64,000 bases of DNA from Sphaerisporangium krabiense (GTDB lineage Bacteria > Actinomycetota > Actinomycetes > Streptosporangiales > Streptosporangiaceae), in contig NZ_JACHBR010000001.1 in NCBI RefSeq assembly GCF_014200435.1, positions 682,001-746,000 of the forward strand. Reading direction: 5' to 3'. Made by a program: the position numbers and the translations under genes. The notes under the pieces were generated by a model. It made no database searches. It was not told where the DNA came from and saw nothing but the letters and a program-made list of their open reading frames with translations. Below, one piece after another: positions 29,670-39,661 of this stretch (position 1 is the first letter of the stretch; each line of letters opens with the position of its first letter).

Positions 29670-30742
29670 ACGGCCTCTCCCATCGCGTCTCCGGCGCCGG
29701 CCTCCAGGGCTCGCTCGACCAGCCGGGCGATCGCCCCGGTCACGGTCTCGGGCTCCTCCAGCAGTACCAGATGGGAGGCGCCCTCGATCTCGGTGAGCCG
29801 CGCGGTGGGCAGGCTCGCGTGGATGGCCCTGCTGTGCTCGGTCGGGGTGAGCCAGTCCTTGTCGCCGACGATGATCTCGGTGGGCACCTTGTCCAGCACG
29901 CCGAGGGCGGACAGCTTGTCGTGGGACATCAGCGCCGGGTAGAAGTCGGCGATGACGTCCGTGGGGGTGGAGCGGATCATGGACTCCGCGAAGTCGACCA
30001 CGGTGGGGCTGATCTTGGTCGCGTCGCCGAACCCCAGGTAGCGCAGCACCAGGAACGACACGTCGCTGCCCGCCTGTCTGCCCTTGTCGATCAGCGCCGC
30101 GCGCCGTCCGAGCAGGGTGACCGCGGGCGCGGCGGCGCGGTGGACGACCTTGGAGAACAGGGCGGGCAGGCCCAGGGTGAGCTCGGCGAGCTTGCCCGCG
30201 GAGGTGGAGATCAGCGCCACGCCGCGCACCTTGTCCCCGAACAGCTCGGGGTGCCGTTCGGCCAGCGCCATCACCGTCATGCCGCCCATGGAGTGCCCGA
30301 CGAGCACGCACGGGCCCGGCACCAGCGTCTTCAGCACCTCGGCCAGATCGGCGCCGAGGCGGTCGATCGTGCAGTCCTCGGCGGGGGTGCGGGTGGAACG
30401 GCCGTGGCAGCGCTGGTCCCAGAACACCAGCCGGTGGGTGTCGCGCAGGTCGCGCCGCTGGTAGTGCCAGGAGTCGAGGTTGAGGGTGTAGCCGTGGCAG
30501 AAGACGATCGTCAGCGGGGCGTCCTCGGGGCCGTCGACCTCGGCGTACAGCTCGACGCCGTCGGAGGTCCGCACGGTGACGGGCCGCCCGCGCAACTCGC
30601 CGAAGGGCTCGCTCGCCTCGAGATCCGGCCGCAGGCGGATGCGCCCCACGGCGTACCTCTTGGCCAGGGCGGCCGCCGCCACGCCCGCCGACGCGGCGCC
30701 GACGACCGCCCCGGCGATGCCGACCCTGCGGCGTGTGGGCAT
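29666..30742 (-). CDS. Alpha/beta-fold hydrolase
   Basis: 358-residue hydrolase with an N-terminal membrane anchor or signal (VGIAGAVVGAASAGVAAAAL). The fold markers are FCHGYTLN (oxyanion loop), VGHSMGGM (nucleophile Ser), DKDWLTP (acid) and GASHLVLLE (His). This gene is commonly found between alr and tsaE in actinomycetes; its substrate is unknown. ATG 30742 is chosen because AAGGAGG lies 5 nt upstream; an ATG at 30757 would lie at the Shine-Dalgarno itself. It starts 11 bp after the alr stop and overlaps tsaE. Confidence 0.9.
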   Translation of the reverse strand: MPTRRRVGIAGAVVGAASAGVAAAALAKRYAVGRIRLRPDLEASEPFGELRGRPVTVRTSDGVELYAEVDGPEDAPLTIVFCHGYTLNLDSWHYQRRDLRDTHRLVFWDQRCHGRSTRTPAEDCTIDRLGADLAEVLKTLVPGPCVLVGHSMGGMTVMALAERHPELFGDKVRGVALISTSAGKLAELTLGLPALFSKVVHRAAAPAVTLLGRRAALIDKGRQAGSDVSFLVLRYLGFGDATKISPTVVDFAESMIRSTPTDVIADFYPALMSHDKLSALGVLDKVPTEIIVGDKDWLTPTEHSRAIHASLPTARLTEIEGASHLVLLEEPETVTGAIARLVERALEAGAGDAMGEAV

Positions 30743-30753
30743 CCGTACCTCCT

Positions 30754-31932
30754 TCAACCGGCGCCTTCCATCGGTGCCGTCTCCCGGTGAACGCGCGGCA
30801 CGCGCGCACCGATCCTCGTCACGATCTCATGAGTGATCGTGCCGAGGGAATCGGCCCATTCCTGAGCGGTGGGCTCCCCGTGGGCGCCCGGTCCGAACAG
30901 GACGACCTCGTCCCCCTCGGCGATCGGGTCGTCCCCTACGTCGATCATGAACTGGTCCATGCAGACCCGGCCCGCGACCCTGCGGCGGCGGCCGGCGGCG
31001 AGGACCTCCGCGCGGTTGGTGGCGCCGCGCAGCACGCCGTCGGCGTACCCGAGCGGCACCAGGGCCATGGTGGTCTCGCGGTCGGTCGTGTAGAGGTGCC
31101 CGTAGGAGACGCCGGTGCCGGCGTCCACGCGCTTGGCCATGGCGACGCGGGCGGTGAGCGTCATCGCCGGGCGCAGGCCGAAGTCGCCGAGCTCGGGGAT
31201 CGGGCTCAGCCCGTACACGGCGATGCCGGGGCGGACCATGTCGTAGTGGGCGCCGGGCAGCGAGACCGTGGCGGCCGAGTTGGCGATGTGCCGCAGGACG
31301 TGCGAGCCGGTGACGCCGGCCTTGTCGGCGACGGCCAGGGCCTCGTCGAACTCGGCGAGCTGGCGGGCGATCGAGGGGTGGCCCGGGATGTCGGCGCAGG
31401 CGAAGTGCGACCACAGCCCGGCGATCTCGACGGCGCCCTCGGCCTGGGCGGCCAGCGCGCGGTCCAGCAGCTCGGGCCACGCGCGGGCGGTGGCGCCGCC
31501 GCGGGTGATGCCGGTGTCGGCCTTGAGGTGGATCCGCGCGGTGCGGCCGGTCCTGCGCGCGGCGGCGACGATCGCGTCCACCGGCCAGACGGCTCCCGCG
31601 GACAGCTCGACGTCCGCCGTCAGCGCCTCGTCCAGCGGCTCGTCCGGCGTGAGGATCCAGGACAGGACGGGCGCGGTGATCCCGGCGGCGCGCAGCTCCA
31701 GGGCCTCGCGGACGTAGGCCGTGCCGAGGCGGGTGGCGCCGCCTTGGAGCGCGGCGCGGGCGCAGGGCACCAGGCCGTGGCCGTAGGCGTCGGCCTTGAC
31801 GGCGACCATCATCTCGGCGGCGCGGGAGTGCTCGCGCAGCACCGACACGTTGTGCCTGATCGCCGACAGGTCGACCCGGGCCTCGGCGGGCGTGGCCACG
31901 CGACTGTGGACATCGGGAATAGGGAAGCTCAC
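30754..31932 (-). CDS. alr: Alanine racemase
   Basis: PLP enzyme making D-alanine for peptidoglycan, 392 residues. The PLP Lys is in MVAVKADAYGHG, the catalytic Tyr in GVSYGHLYTT, and RVCMDQFMID and THEIVTRIGARVPR are standard. GTG 31932 gives an N-terminus a little longer than usual and has only a weak Shine-Dalgarno; GTG 31899 is an alternative. It lies in the order acpS, nnr, alr, hydrolase, tsaE, which is common in actinomycetes. Confidence 0.95.
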   Translation of the reverse strand: MSFPIPDVHSRVATPAEARVDLSAIRHNVSVLREHSRAAEMMVAVKADAYGHGLVPCARAALQGGATRLGTAYVREALELRAAGITAPVLSWILTPDEPLDEALTADVELSAGAVWPVDAIVAAARRTGRTARIHLKADTGITRGGATARAWPELLDRALAAQAEGAVEIAGLWSHFACADIPGHPSIARQLAEFDEALAVADKAGVTGSHVLRHIANSAATVSLPGAHYDMVRPGIAVYGLSPIPELGDFGLRPAMTLTARVAMAKRVDAGTGVSYGHLYTTDRETTMALVPLGYADGVLRGATNRAEVLAAGRRRRVAGRVCMDQFMIDVGDDPIAEGDEVVLFGPGAHGEPTAQEWADSLGTITHEIVTRIGARVPRVHRETAPMEGAG

Positions 31933-32048
31933 CCTCTCAGTCTCGCAGTATCGCGCCCGTGCGGGGCAGGTTCCTGCCAGGGCCTCGCGGGCCGTGGCAC
32001 GTGCCCTGTCCTGCACGGACAGTGCCCTGCCCCTTGCCGGTAAACCTG

Positions 32049-33539
32049 TCAGCCCACCGTCAGGGAGCGGAGCGCCGCGGGGAGCTCCAGGGCGACGTCG
32101 AGCGCCGCGACGGGCGCCTCGCCCTCGCCGGGGCCGCCGGCCGCCATGCGGGCGGCGAGGCCGTGGACGTGGGCCGCGCACGAGGCGGCCTCGTAGCAGG
32201 TCATGCCCGCCGCGAGGAAGGCTCCCGCGATGCCGGCGAGCACGTCGCCCGTGCCGCCGGTGGCCAGCCAGGGGGTGCCCGTGAGGTTCGCGCGGACCGG
32301 CCTGCCCTCCTCGGCGACCAGCGTAGTCGACCCTTTGACCAGCACGGTCACGCTCAGCTCCTCGGCGGCCCGCCGCGCGTGGCGCAGCCGGGCGGCCTCG
32401 ATCTCGCCCGAGGGGACGCCGAGCAGGCGGCCGAGCTCGCCGGTGTGCGGGGTGAGGAGCGTGGGGGCCTCGCGGCGCAGCAGGGAGCGGTCCCGGGCGA
32501 CCAGGGTGAGGCCGTCGGCGTCCACGATCACGGGCACGTCGCTGCCGAGGACGGACCTGGCGAGCGCGTGGGCGTCCTCGCCGGTGCCCATGCCGGGGCC
32601 GAGCACCCACGCCTGCACCCGCCCCACCTCGCCGATGCCCTCGCCCGGCGCGAGGACCGTGGTCACGGCCTCGGGCCAGCGGGCCCTGACCCGCGCGACG
32701 GGCTCGGCGGAGCTCGCGAAGCGCACCAGCCCCGCCCCCGCGCGCACGGCCCCGCCCACGGTCAGCACGGCGGCGCCGGTGAAGCGGTCGCTGCCGGCGA
32801 CGACGCCGACCACGCCCCGGCGGTACTTGTCGGACTCCGGGCCCGGCCGCGGCAGGCGGGCGGCGACGTCGGCGCCGGTGAGCGCGACCACGCCCGGCTC
32901 GGGCAGCCAGGGACGAAGCCCGATGTCGAAGGGGGTGAGCGCGCCCACGTGGCTCGCGCCCGGGTCGATCAGCAGGCCGATCTTGACCGCTCCGAAGGTC
33001 ACCGTGACGTCGGCGCGCACGGCCTCGCCCGCGACCTCGCCGGTGCTCGCGTCCACGCCGCTCGGCACGTCCACCGCGACGACGACGCCCTCGGCCCGCC
33101 GGCACAGCCGGGCCAGCGTGGCGTACGGCTCGCGCAGCGGCCCGGCGCCGCCGATGCCCGCCAGGCCGTCCATGACCAGGTCGGCCCGGACGATCAGGTC
33201 CTCCATCAGGACGGCGTCCCCGGAGCGGGCCTCGGCGACGCGGCCGCCCGCGCGGCGCAGCTCGCCGAGCCCGCCCTCGTGCGCCGTGCGACCGGCGAGG
33301 ATCGCGTGGACCCGCGCTCCCCTGCGGGCCAGCGCCGCCCCCGCGTACAGGGCGTCGCCGCCGTTGTCGCCGCCGCCCGCCAGCACGACGACGCGCCCGC
33401 CGTACACGCGGGGGAGCAGGCCCGCGCACGTGGCCGCGAGGCCGGTGGCGGCCCGCCGCATGAGCGTGCCGTCGGGGAGGCGGGCCATGAGTTCCCGCTC
33501 GGCGGCCCTGATCTCGTCGGAGGTGTACGCGCTCAGCAT
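32049..33539 (-). CDS. nnr: Bifunctional NAD(P)H-hydrate epimerase / ADP-dependent dehydratase
   Basis: Repairs damaged NAD(P)H hydrates. The N-terminal YjeF_N epimerase domain (about 1-210) has [17 protein letters not shown] and [12 protein letters not shown]. The C-terminal ribokinase-like dehydratase (about 225-490) has [28 protein letters not shown] and [11 protein letters not shown]. The length of 496 residues is normal for the fused form. Gaps of about 60 bp to acpS and about 115 bp to alr suggest loose co-transcription. Confidence 0.95.
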   Translation of the reverse strand: MLSAYTSDEIRAAERELMARLPDGTLMRRAATGLAATCAGLLPRVYGGRVVVLAGGGDNGGDALYAGAALARRGARVHAILAGRTAHEGGLGELRRAGGRVAEARSGDAVLMEDLIVRADLVMDGLAGIGGAGPLREPYATLARLCRRAEGVVVAVDVPSGVDASTGEVAGEAVRADVTVTFGAVKIGLLIDPGASHVGALTPFDIGLRPWLPEPGVVALTGADVAARLPRPGPESDKYRRGVVGVVAGSDRFTGAAVLTVGGAVRAGAGLVRFASSAEPVARVRARWPEAVTTVLAPGEGIGEVGRVQAWVLGPGMGTGEDAHALARSVLGSDVPVIVDADGLTLVARDRSLLRREAPTLLTPHTGELGRLLGVPSGEIEAARLRHARRAAEELSVTVLVKGSTTLVAEEGRPVRANLTGTPWLATGGTGDVLAGIAGAFLAAGMTCYEAASCAAHVHGLAARMAAGGPGEGEAPVAALDVALELPAALRSLTVG

Positions 33540-33596
33540 TCCACCGAATCTAGCTTTCCCCGATCACCCGGTGAACGCCACCCGCCGGGGCGCGGG

Positions 33597-33947
33597 TCAC
33601 CCTTCCGCGACCACGTACGCGATCGCGAACCCGCCGTCGTGGCTGAGCGAGACGTGCCACCACCGCACGCCGAGTTCGCGCGCCAGCTCGTCGACCCGGC
33701 CCTTGAGCCTGAGGATGGGACGCCCGAGGGCCGCCGTGGTGATCTCGGCGTCCTTGTGGGCCAGGCCGGGCGGCGCGCCGAGCGCCTTGGCCGCGGCCTC
33801 CTTGGCGGCGAAGCGCGCGGCCAGCGAGGCGATGGGCAGACCGATCTCGACCTCGGTGAACAGACGCTCGCGGAGCTTAGGGGTACGTTCCAACGCGGTG
33901 GCGAGGCGGGCGATCTCGACGATGTCCACGCCGATGCCGACGATCAC
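33597..33947 (-). CDS. acpS: Holo-acyl-carrier-protein synthase
   Basis: Transfers 4'-phosphopantetheine from CoA to acyl carrier protein. The 116-residue protein starts [14 protein letters not shown] (metal Asp) and has [14 protein letters not shown] (the second metal site) and [16 protein letters not shown] near the end. GTG start at 33947. It is the first gene of the minus-strand cluster; coaA, for the CoA pathway, is divergent 307 bp away. Confidence 0.95.
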   Translation of the reverse strand: MIVGIGVDIVEIARLATALERTPKLRERLFTEVEIGLPIASLAARFAAKEAAAKALGAPPGLAHKDAEITTAALGRPILRLKGRVDELARELGVRWWHVSLSHDGGFAIAYVVAEG

Positions 33948-34254
33948 GCCTCGGCCCTCCGGGGCCGGCGTCCGCGACGGGCGCGCGCCGGGACCGGCCC
34001 GCGCGGGGCCCGCGCGTCAACGGGAGTGCCAACGCTCCGGCGCACCGGGGCGGCAGGTGGCGGCCAGAGCGTCACGGCACAATCTTGCCCCACTCCGGCG
34101 GCGGAGGTCTCCTCGCAGTGCCCCCCGGTATCACTCCGCTTCACCCCCTAGACACCTGGTCACGGGATTGTCACGGCCCCCCGGGCCTTCAGGGGTCCCG
34201 CGTCCCGGGGGTGGCCCGGGGCCGACCGCGGGGCGCTCAGTAGAGTTTGCCGCC
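33948..34254. other. 307-bp gap between divergent acpS and coaA
   Basis: Must hold the two divergent promoters, but I cannot fix either with confidence. TAGAGT lies 21 bp before coaA (34231-34236) as a possible -10. A 66-codon minus-strand frame (33944-34144) shows no protein-like pattern. Confidence 0.4.
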
Positions 34255-35178
34255 ATGGAGGCACCTAGTCCGTACGTCGAGCTCAGCCGCGAGGAATGGC
34301 GGGAGCTGCGCAGGAACACGCCTCTCACGCTGACGGCCGGGGAGCTGGAAGAGCTGCGCGGCGTGGACGACCCGATCGACCTGACCGAGGTCACCGACAT
34401 CTACCTTCCGCTGACCCGGCTGCTGAACCTGCACTTCACCGGCGCACGGCAGCGCAGCGCGGCGGTCAACACCTTCCTCGGCGACGACCAGGCCCCGCCG
34501 CCGTACATCCTCGGCATCGCGGGCAGCGTCGCGGTGGGCAAGTCGACGACCGCGCGGCTGCTGCACACCCTGCTGGCCCGCTGGCCCGAGCACTCCCGGG
34601 TGGAGCTGATCACCACCGACTCCTTCCTGTACCCCAACAAGGTGCTGGACGAGCGGGGCATCGCCCACCGCAAGGGCTTCCCGGAGAGCTATGACCGCAG
34701 GGCGCTGGTCCGCTTCGTCGCCGAGGTCAAGGCCGGCGTCCCCGAGGTCCACGCCCCGGTCTACAGCCACCTGGAGTACGACATCGTGCCCGGGGCCGTG
34801 CAGACGGTGCGCAGACCCGACATCCTCCTCGTCGAGGGGCTGAACGTCCTGCAGCCCGCTCCCCCGGCGGCGCTGGCCGTCAACGACTACTTCGACTTCT
34901 CCATCTACGTGGACGCCAGGGTCGAGGACATCCGCACCTGGTACGTCGACCGGTTCCACAAGCTGCGGCGCACCGCCTTCGCCGACCCCAAGTCCTACTT
35001 CTCCTACATCGCCGAGCTGTCGGACGAGGAGGCGACCCGCTTCGCGCGAAACGTCTGGCGGGACGTCAACGAGCTCAACCTGGTCGAGAACATCGCCCCC
35101 ACGCGCGGGCGCGCGGGGCTGGTGCTGCACAAGGGCGCGGACCACGCCGTGCGCAGGGTCCGCCTGCGCCGTACCTAG
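34255..35178 (+). CDS. coaA: Pantothenate kinase, type I
   Basis: First step of coenzyme A synthesis, ATP-dependent phosphorylation of pantothenate. This 307-residue protein has Walker [38 protein letters not shown] and [13 protein letters not shown], all typical of prokaryotic CoaA. The ATG at 34255 ([15 protein letters not shown]) matches the family start; the Shine-Dalgarno is weak. It is followed 29 bp later by a DUF389 gene. Confidence 0.96.
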   Translation: MEAPSPYVELSREEWRELRRNTPLTLTAGELEELRGVDDPIDLTEVTDIYLPLTRLLNLHFTGARQRSAAVNTFLGDDQAPPPYILGIAGSVAVGKSTTARLLHTLLARWPEHSRVELITTDSFLYPNKVLDERGIAHRKGFPESYDRRALVRFVAEVKAGVPEVHAPVYSHLEYDIVPGAVQTVRRPDILLVEGLNVLQPAPPAALAVNDYFDFSIYVDARVEDIRTWYVDRFHKLRRTAFADPKSYFSYIAELSDEEATRFARNVWRDVNELNLVENIAPTRGRAGLVLHKGADHAVRRVRLRRT

Positions 35179-35207
35179 GGCCAGGCGCCCGGTCATAGGC
35201 TTTTGCG

Positions 35208-36173
35208 GTGCTGCATCTGAGGATCATCTGCCCGTGCGACCGCTCCGCCGAGGTCACCGGGATGCTGGAGTCCGCGACGGGGGTGACCAACGTCGTCGTG
35301 CTCCCGGGGGCGGGCCGCCGTCCCGAGGGCGACGTGATCCTCTTCGACGTGGCCAGGGAGGCCGCCAACGAGGTCCTGACCCGCCTGAAGGAGCTCGGCG
35401 TGGCCGAGGAGGGCTCGATCGCGGTGGAGCGGGTGGACCTGTCCCTGTCCCGGGTCGCCGAGGAGGCCGAGGCCGAGGCCCCCGGCGCGCCCGAGGACGC
35501 GGTGATCTGGGACGAGCTGGCCGGGCAGGTCTCGGCCGACGCCCGCGTCACGTGGGCGTACCTGGCGTTCCTCGTCATCGCCACGCAGCTCGCCGCCATC
35601 GGCGTGCTGCTCCCCTCGCTCATCCTCATCGTGGGCGCGATGGTCCTCGGGCCCGAGTTCGGTGCGGTGGCCGCCGTCTCGTTCGGCCTGCTGCGCCGGG
35701 ACCCGCGGCTGATGCTGGCCGCCGCCCGCACGCTGCTGATCGGGTTCGCGGTCGCGATCGCCGTCACCTGCGCGTGCGCGCTCGCGGTGCGCGGGCTGGG
35801 ATGGATCGGCCCCGGCAGCCTGAACGGGCACGACGAGGTGACCTTCATCGTGAAGCCGGACAAGTGGGCGTTCATCGTGGCGCTGCTCGCGGGGGCGGCC
35901 GGGGTGCTGTCGGTGACGGCGGGCAAGTCGTCCGCCCTGGTCGGCGTCTTCATCTCGGTCACCACCGTCCCGGCGGCCGGGTACGCGGCCGTCGCCGTCG
36001 CGCTCGGCAGGTGGCAGGACGTCGCGGGCTCGGCGACGCAGTTGCTGGTGAACATCGCGGGCATGGCGATCGCGGGCACGGTCACGCTGCTCGCGCAGCG
36101 GTTCTTCTGGGCCAGGTACGGCCTGCGTATCGCCCCACCCCCCGGGCGGATGAGGCGGAATTCCTCCGTCTGA
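35208..36173 (+). CDS. DUF389 family membrane protein
   Basis: 321 residues. The N-terminal soluble domain (1-105) is ferredoxin-fold-like (LHLRIICPCDRSAEVTGMLE; GDVILFDVAREAANEVL), followed by six or so membrane helices. The hallmark LIVGAMVLGPEFGAVAAVSF of the DUF389 group is present. Transport or sensing has been suggested for the family, without proof. GTG start at 35208; the stop lies inside a perfect palindrome that precedes the ABC operon. Confidence 0.85.
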   Translation: MLHLRIICPCDRSAEVTGMLESATGVTNVVVLPGAGRRPEGDVILFDVAREAANEVLTRLKELGVAEEGSIAVERVDLSLSRVAEEAEAEAPGAPEDAVIWDELAGQVSADARVTWAYLAFLVIATQLAAIGVLLPSLILIVGAMVLGPEFGAVAAVSFGLLRRDPRLMLAAARTLLIGFAVAIAVTCACALAVRGLGWIGPGSLNGHDEVTFIVKPDKWAFIVALLAGAAGVLSVTAGKSSALVGVFISVTTVPAAGYAAVAVALGRWQDVAGSATQLLVNIAGMAIAGTVTLLAQRFFWARYGLRIAPPPGRMRRNSSV

Positions 36174-36180
36174 CGGAGGA
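36162..36180. repeat. Perfect 19-bp palindrome before the ABC operon
   Basis: TCCTCCGTC-T-GACGGAGGA, spanning the DUF389 stop codon and ending 32 bp before the first ABC gene. The one-base centre suits a protein-binding dyad better than a hairpin. Confidence 0.6.
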
Positions 36181-36212
36181 GCCGGGGTCCGGCCGTTGGA
36201 TAGTGTCCCGTC

Positions 36213-37121
36213 ATGACCATCCTCGCCACCGAGGGACTCACCAAACGCTTTCCCCGCGTGACGGCGCTGGACCGGCTCACCGTCACCGCGGGGGCCGGCG
36301 TCACCGGCCTGGTCGGGGCCAACGGCGCGGGGAAGTCCACACTCATCAAGATCCTGCTGGGGCTGCTGCCGCCCACCGAGGGCAGCGCGACGGTGCTCGG
36401 CCTGAGCCCCGCCACCCAGGGGCTGGAGATCCGCAGGTCCGTCGGCTACATGCCCGAGCACGACTGCCTCCCGCCCGACATGTCCGCCACCGAGTTCACG
36501 GTGCACATGGCCCAGATGGCCGGCCTGCCGCGCAGCGCCGCCCGCGAGCGCGCCGCCGACACGCTGCGCCACGTCGGGCTGTACGAGGAGCGCTACCGGC
36601 CCATCGGCGGCTACTCCACCGGTATGCGCCAGCGGGTCAAGCTGGCCCAGGCGCTCGTCCACGACCCCCGGCTGGTCTTCCTGGACGAGCCCACCAACGG
36701 CCTCGACCCGCAGGGCCGCGACGAGATGCTCGCCCTGATCCGGCGCATCGGCGCCGAGTTCGGCATCAGCGTGATGGTGACCTCCCACCTGCTCGGCGAG
36801 CTGGAGCGCGTCTGCGACCACGTGATCGTCATCGACGGAGGCCGCCTGCTGCGCTCCTCCGCCATCGGCGAGTTCACCCAGGCCACCCGGTCGATCACCA
36901 TCGAGGTCGAGGAGGGTCAGGAGGCCCTGGCCGAGCGGCTGACGTCCCTCGGGCGGTCCGTCACCGCGCACGGGCGCCTGCTGAGCGTGGACGCCGGCTC
37001 GCCCGAGACCTTCGACCTCGTCCGCGACGCCGTCGTCGACCTGGGCCTGTCCCTGGTCCGGCTGGAGCAGGGCCGCCACCGCATCGAGGACGTCTTCCGG
37101 CAGGAGGCCGCCAGTGTCTGA
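36213..37121 (+). CDS. ABC transporter ATP-binding protein (first module)
   Basis: ATPase of an ABC-2 type exporter, 302 residues. Walker A GANGAGKSTLIK, signature YSTGMRQRVKLAQALV, Walker B LVFLDEPTNGLDP, and a switch His in TSHLLGE. The C-terminal third is the usual ABC-2 accessory domain. It overlaps the following permease gene by 8 bp. The substrate is unknown. Confidence 0.93.
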   Translation: MTILATEGLTKRFPRVTALDRLTVTAGAGVTGLVGANGAGKSTLIKILLGLLPPTEGSATVLGLSPATQGLEIRRSVGYMPEHDCLPPDMSATEFTVHMAQMAGLPRSAARERAADTLRHVGLYEERYRPIGGYSTGMRQRVKLAQALVHDPRLVFLDEPTNGLDPQGRDEMLALIRRIGAEFGISVMVTSHLLGELERVCDHVIVIDGGRLLRSSAIGEFTQATRSITIEVEEGQEALAERLTSLGRSVTAHGRLLSVDAGSPETFDLVRDAVVDLGLSLVRLEQGRHRIEDVFRQEAASV

Positions 37122-38028
37122 GCCGTCCCCGGCGGCGACCGTCCCCGGGTCCCCCGCCGCGCCCACCGGTGTCATCCACGACATCGGCTACCGCCACTAC
37201 GAGGGCCGGCGGCTCGGCCGTGGCGCCTCGCTGGCCGCGCTGACCCTCCACAGCCTGCGCGGCCTGTTCGGGCTCGGCCGCACCGCGCGCGCCAAGATCA
37301 TGCCGTTCCTGCTGGCCGGGATCATGCTGCTGCCGGCCGTCGTGTCCATCGCGATCATGGTCGTGGCGAAGCAGCAGGGCGTCGCCTATCCGACGTTCGC
37401 GGTGGCCATGCAGGCCGTGCTCGCGGTCTTCCTCGCCGCCCAGGCGCCCTACCTGGTCGCGCCGGACCTGCGGTTCCGGGTGCTGCCGCTGTACCTGTCG
37501 CGCCCGGTGACCAAGGGCGACTACATCACGGCCAAGCTCACCGCCATGACGATCGCGATGTTCCTGCTCGTCGCGGTGCCGATCACCGTCACCTACATCG
37601 GCGAGCTGCTCGTCGACATGCCCGGCCCGCCGCACACCAAGGAGTACTTCGCCGCGCTCGCCGGCGCGGTCGTCTTCGCGGTGCTGCTGGGGTGCCTCGG
37701 GGTCGCGATCGCCTCGTTCACCCCGCGGCGCGGGCTCGGCGTCGCGGCGGTCATCGCGGTCTACCTGCTGACCTCCGGCGTCTCCGCCGTGCTCGTCGGC
37801 GTGCTGATGTCGGTCAGCCGTGACTCCGCCGCGGCCTGGGCGTGGCTGGTCAACCCGTTCTTCCTGGTGGACTGCCTCCAGGTCTGGCTGTTCGGCACCA
37901 CGCCCAACAACGACGGCGGCTATCCCCCGGACGCCGGCGGGCCCGTCGCCCTGGTGGCCATCGTGGCGTTGATCGCCCTGAGCGTGACCGCCCTCGTCCT
38001 CCGCTACCGCAAGGCGGCCGCATCATGA
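37114..38028 (+). CDS. ABC-2 type transporter permease (first module)
   Basis: 304 residues. A short cytosolic N-terminus (HDIGYRHYEGRRLGRG, common in this permease group) is followed by six predicted helices (about 68-87, 97-117, 150-170, 185-205, 210-232, 273-295). GTG start overlapping the ATPase stop; its stop overlaps the next ATPase start (ATGA). Confidence 0.88.
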   Translation: MSEPSPAATVPGSPAAPTGVIHDIGYRHYEGRRLGRGASLAALTLHSLRGLFGLGRTARAKIMPFLLAGIMLLPAVVSIAIMVVAKQQGVAYPTFAVAMQAVLAVFLAAQAPYLVAPDLRFRVLPLYLSRPVTKGDYITAKLTAMTIAMFLLVAVPITVTYIGELLVDMPGPPHTKEYFAALAGAVVFAVLLGCLGVAIASFTPRRGLGVAAVIAVYLLTSGVSAVLVGVLMSVSRDSAAAWAWLVNPFFLVDCLQVWLFGTTPNNDGGYPPDAGGPVALVAIVALIALSVTALVLRYRKAAAS

Positions 38029-38942
38029 TCATCGAACTCCGGCAGGTCTCCCGCTGGTACGGCAACGTGGTCGCGGTCAACGACGTCACGATGACCATCG
38101 GCCCCGGCGTGACCGGGCTGCTCGGCCCGAACGGCGCGGGAAAGTCCACCCTGCTCCACATGATGGCCGGCTTCCTGGCCCCCTCCACCGGCTCGGCGAC
38201 CCTCGACGGGAAGACGATCTGGCGCAACCACCAGATCTACCGCTCCATCGGGCTGGTCCCCGAGCGCGAGGCCGTGTACGGCTTCCTGACCGGCTGGCAG
38301 TTCGTGCTGTCCAGCGCCCGCCTGCACCGCCTGCCGTCCCCGGAGGACGCCGCGGCCAAGGCCCTCGCCATGGTCGAGATGGAGGGCGCGAAGGACCGCC
38401 GCGTCGAGACCTACTCCAAGGGCATGCGCCAGCGGGTCAAGGTCGCCGCCGCGCTGGTCCACGACCCGAAGGTCCTGCTGCTGGACGAGCCGTTCAACGG
38501 CATGGACCCGCGCCAGCGCCTCCACCTGATGGACCTCGTCAAGGACCTCGGCGCCGCCGGGCGCACCATCCTGTTCAGCAGCCACATCCTGGAGGAGGTC
38601 GAGCGGGTCGCCCAGCACATCGAGGTGCTCGTCGCCGGACGCCACGCCGCCTCCGGCGACTTCCGCGAGATCCGCCGCCGCATGACCGACCGGCCCCACC
38701 TGTTCCGCGTGCGCTCCAGCGACGACCGGCGGCTGGCCGCCGCGCTGATCGCCGACGCCTCCTCGGGCGCGGTCTCCCTCGGCGCGGAGGGCCTGGAGGT
38801 CCAGGCCGTGGACTTCCGCAGGTTCACCTGGCTGCTGCCGAGGGTCGCCCGCGACGCCGGGGTCTCGGTCTGGCAGGTCTCCCCCGCCGACGAGGACCTT
38901 GAGAGCGTCTTCTCCTACCTGATCTCCGGGAGCACCCGATGA
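38025..38942 (+). CDS. ABC transporter ATP-binding protein (second module)
   Basis: 305 residues. Walker A GPNGAGKSTLLH, signature YSKGMRQRVKVAAALV, Walker B LLLDEPFNGMDP, and the switch His in SSHILEEVE. It is similar to, but clearly different from, the first ATPase (the DEPFNGMD box against DEPTNGLD). ATGA overlaps at both ends couple it to its neighbours. Confidence 0.93.
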   Translation: MIIELRQVSRWYGNVVAVNDVTMTIGPGVTGLLGPNGAGKSTLLHMMAGFLAPSTGSATLDGKTIWRNHQIYRSIGLVPEREAVYGFLTGWQFVLSSARLHRLPSPEDAAAKALAMVEMEGAKDRRVETYSKGMRQRVKVAAALVHDPKVLLLDEPFNGMDPRQRLHLMDLVKDLGAAGRTILFSSHILEEVERVAQHIEVLVAGRHAASGDFREIRRRMTDRPHLFRVRSSDDRRLAAALIADASSGAVSLGAEGLEVQAVDFRRFTWLLPRVARDAGVSVWQVSPADEDLESVFSYLISGSTR

Positions 38943-39655
38943 ACTCCGTCGTCGCCGGAATCACCTACCGCGCCGTGCTCGGGCGCCGCAGGGTGCTGCT
39001 GCTGCTCCTGCTGCCGCTGCTGCTCATCGGCCTGGCGATCCTGCTGCGCGCGCTCGGCAGCACCAGCGAGAGCGCCGCCGTCCGCCTCATGCAGGTGTAC
39101 GCCGTGGGCACGATGCTGCCGCTGCTCGGGCTGATCGCCGGGACGGGCACCATCGCGCCCGAGATCGACGACGGCACGATCATCCACCTGCTGTCCAAGC
39201 CGATCCCGCGGCCGGTGATCGCCGTCACCAAGTTCGCCGTGGCGGCCTCGCTGCTCGCGCTGTTCGCCGCCGTGCCCACCTACGTCGCCGGGTACATCAT
39301 CCTCGGCGACGAGGCCGGCATCGCGGCGGGCTTCGCGCTCGGCGCGCTGGTCGGCGGCATCGCCTACGCGGGGGTGTTCCTGTTCCTCGGCGTCGTCACC
39401 CGGCACGCCGTCACCGTCGGCATCATCTACGCCGTGGTGTGGGAGAACCTCGTCGGCGGCTACGTGCAGGGCGCCAAGAACCTCTCCATCCAGCAGTGGG
39501 CGCAGACCATCGCCGCGCAGGTCAGCACGTCGAACTTCTTCGAGGCCACGGTCAGCATGGGCTTCGCCGTGCCCGCCGTGCTGATCGTCACGGTCGGGTC
39601 GGTGCTGTGGGCCGGCCGGCGGCTGCGCACCGTCTCGCTCGCCGGCGAGGAGTGA
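38939..39655 (+). CDS. ABC-2 type transporter permease (second module)
   Basis: 238 residues with about six hydrophobic helices. The segment APEIDDGTIIHLLSKPIPRP is the cytosolic loop typical of ABC-2 permeases. It is the last gene of a four-gene operon (ATPase, permease, ATPase, permease) in which every junction overlaps, so the two pairs probably build one heteromeric or two co-regulated exporters. It ends 6 bp from a convergent gene. Confidence 0.88.
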   Translation: MNSVVAGITYRAVLGRRRVLLLLLLPLLLIGLAILLRALGSTSESAAVRLMQVYAVGTMLPLLGLIAGTGTIAPEIDDGTIIHLLSKPIPRPVIAVTKFAVAASLLALFAAVPTYVAGYIILGDEAGIAAGFALGALVGGIAYAGVFLFLGVVTRHAVTVGIIYAVVWENLVGGYVQGAKNLSIQQWAQTIAAQVSTSNFFEATVSMGFAVPAVLIVTVGSVLWAGRRLRTVSLAGEE

Positions 39656-39661
39656 CGGCGC

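Noticed and set aside
29184-30809. 541-codon frame joining tsaE with upstream sequence
   Set aside because: Only the last 161 codons are TsaE; the upstream part is out of phase with the real alpha/beta hydrolase gene, so this is not a fusion protein.
30754-33429. 891-codon frame joining alr with upstream sequence
   Set aside because: The upstream 500 codons are a shadow of the nnr gene; alr itself starts near 31932.
33944-34144. 66-codon minus-strand frame overlapping the acpS start (GTGA)
   Set aside because: Composition is Arg/Pro/Ala-rich with no motif and no Shine-Dalgarno; the 4-bp overlap alone is weak evidence.
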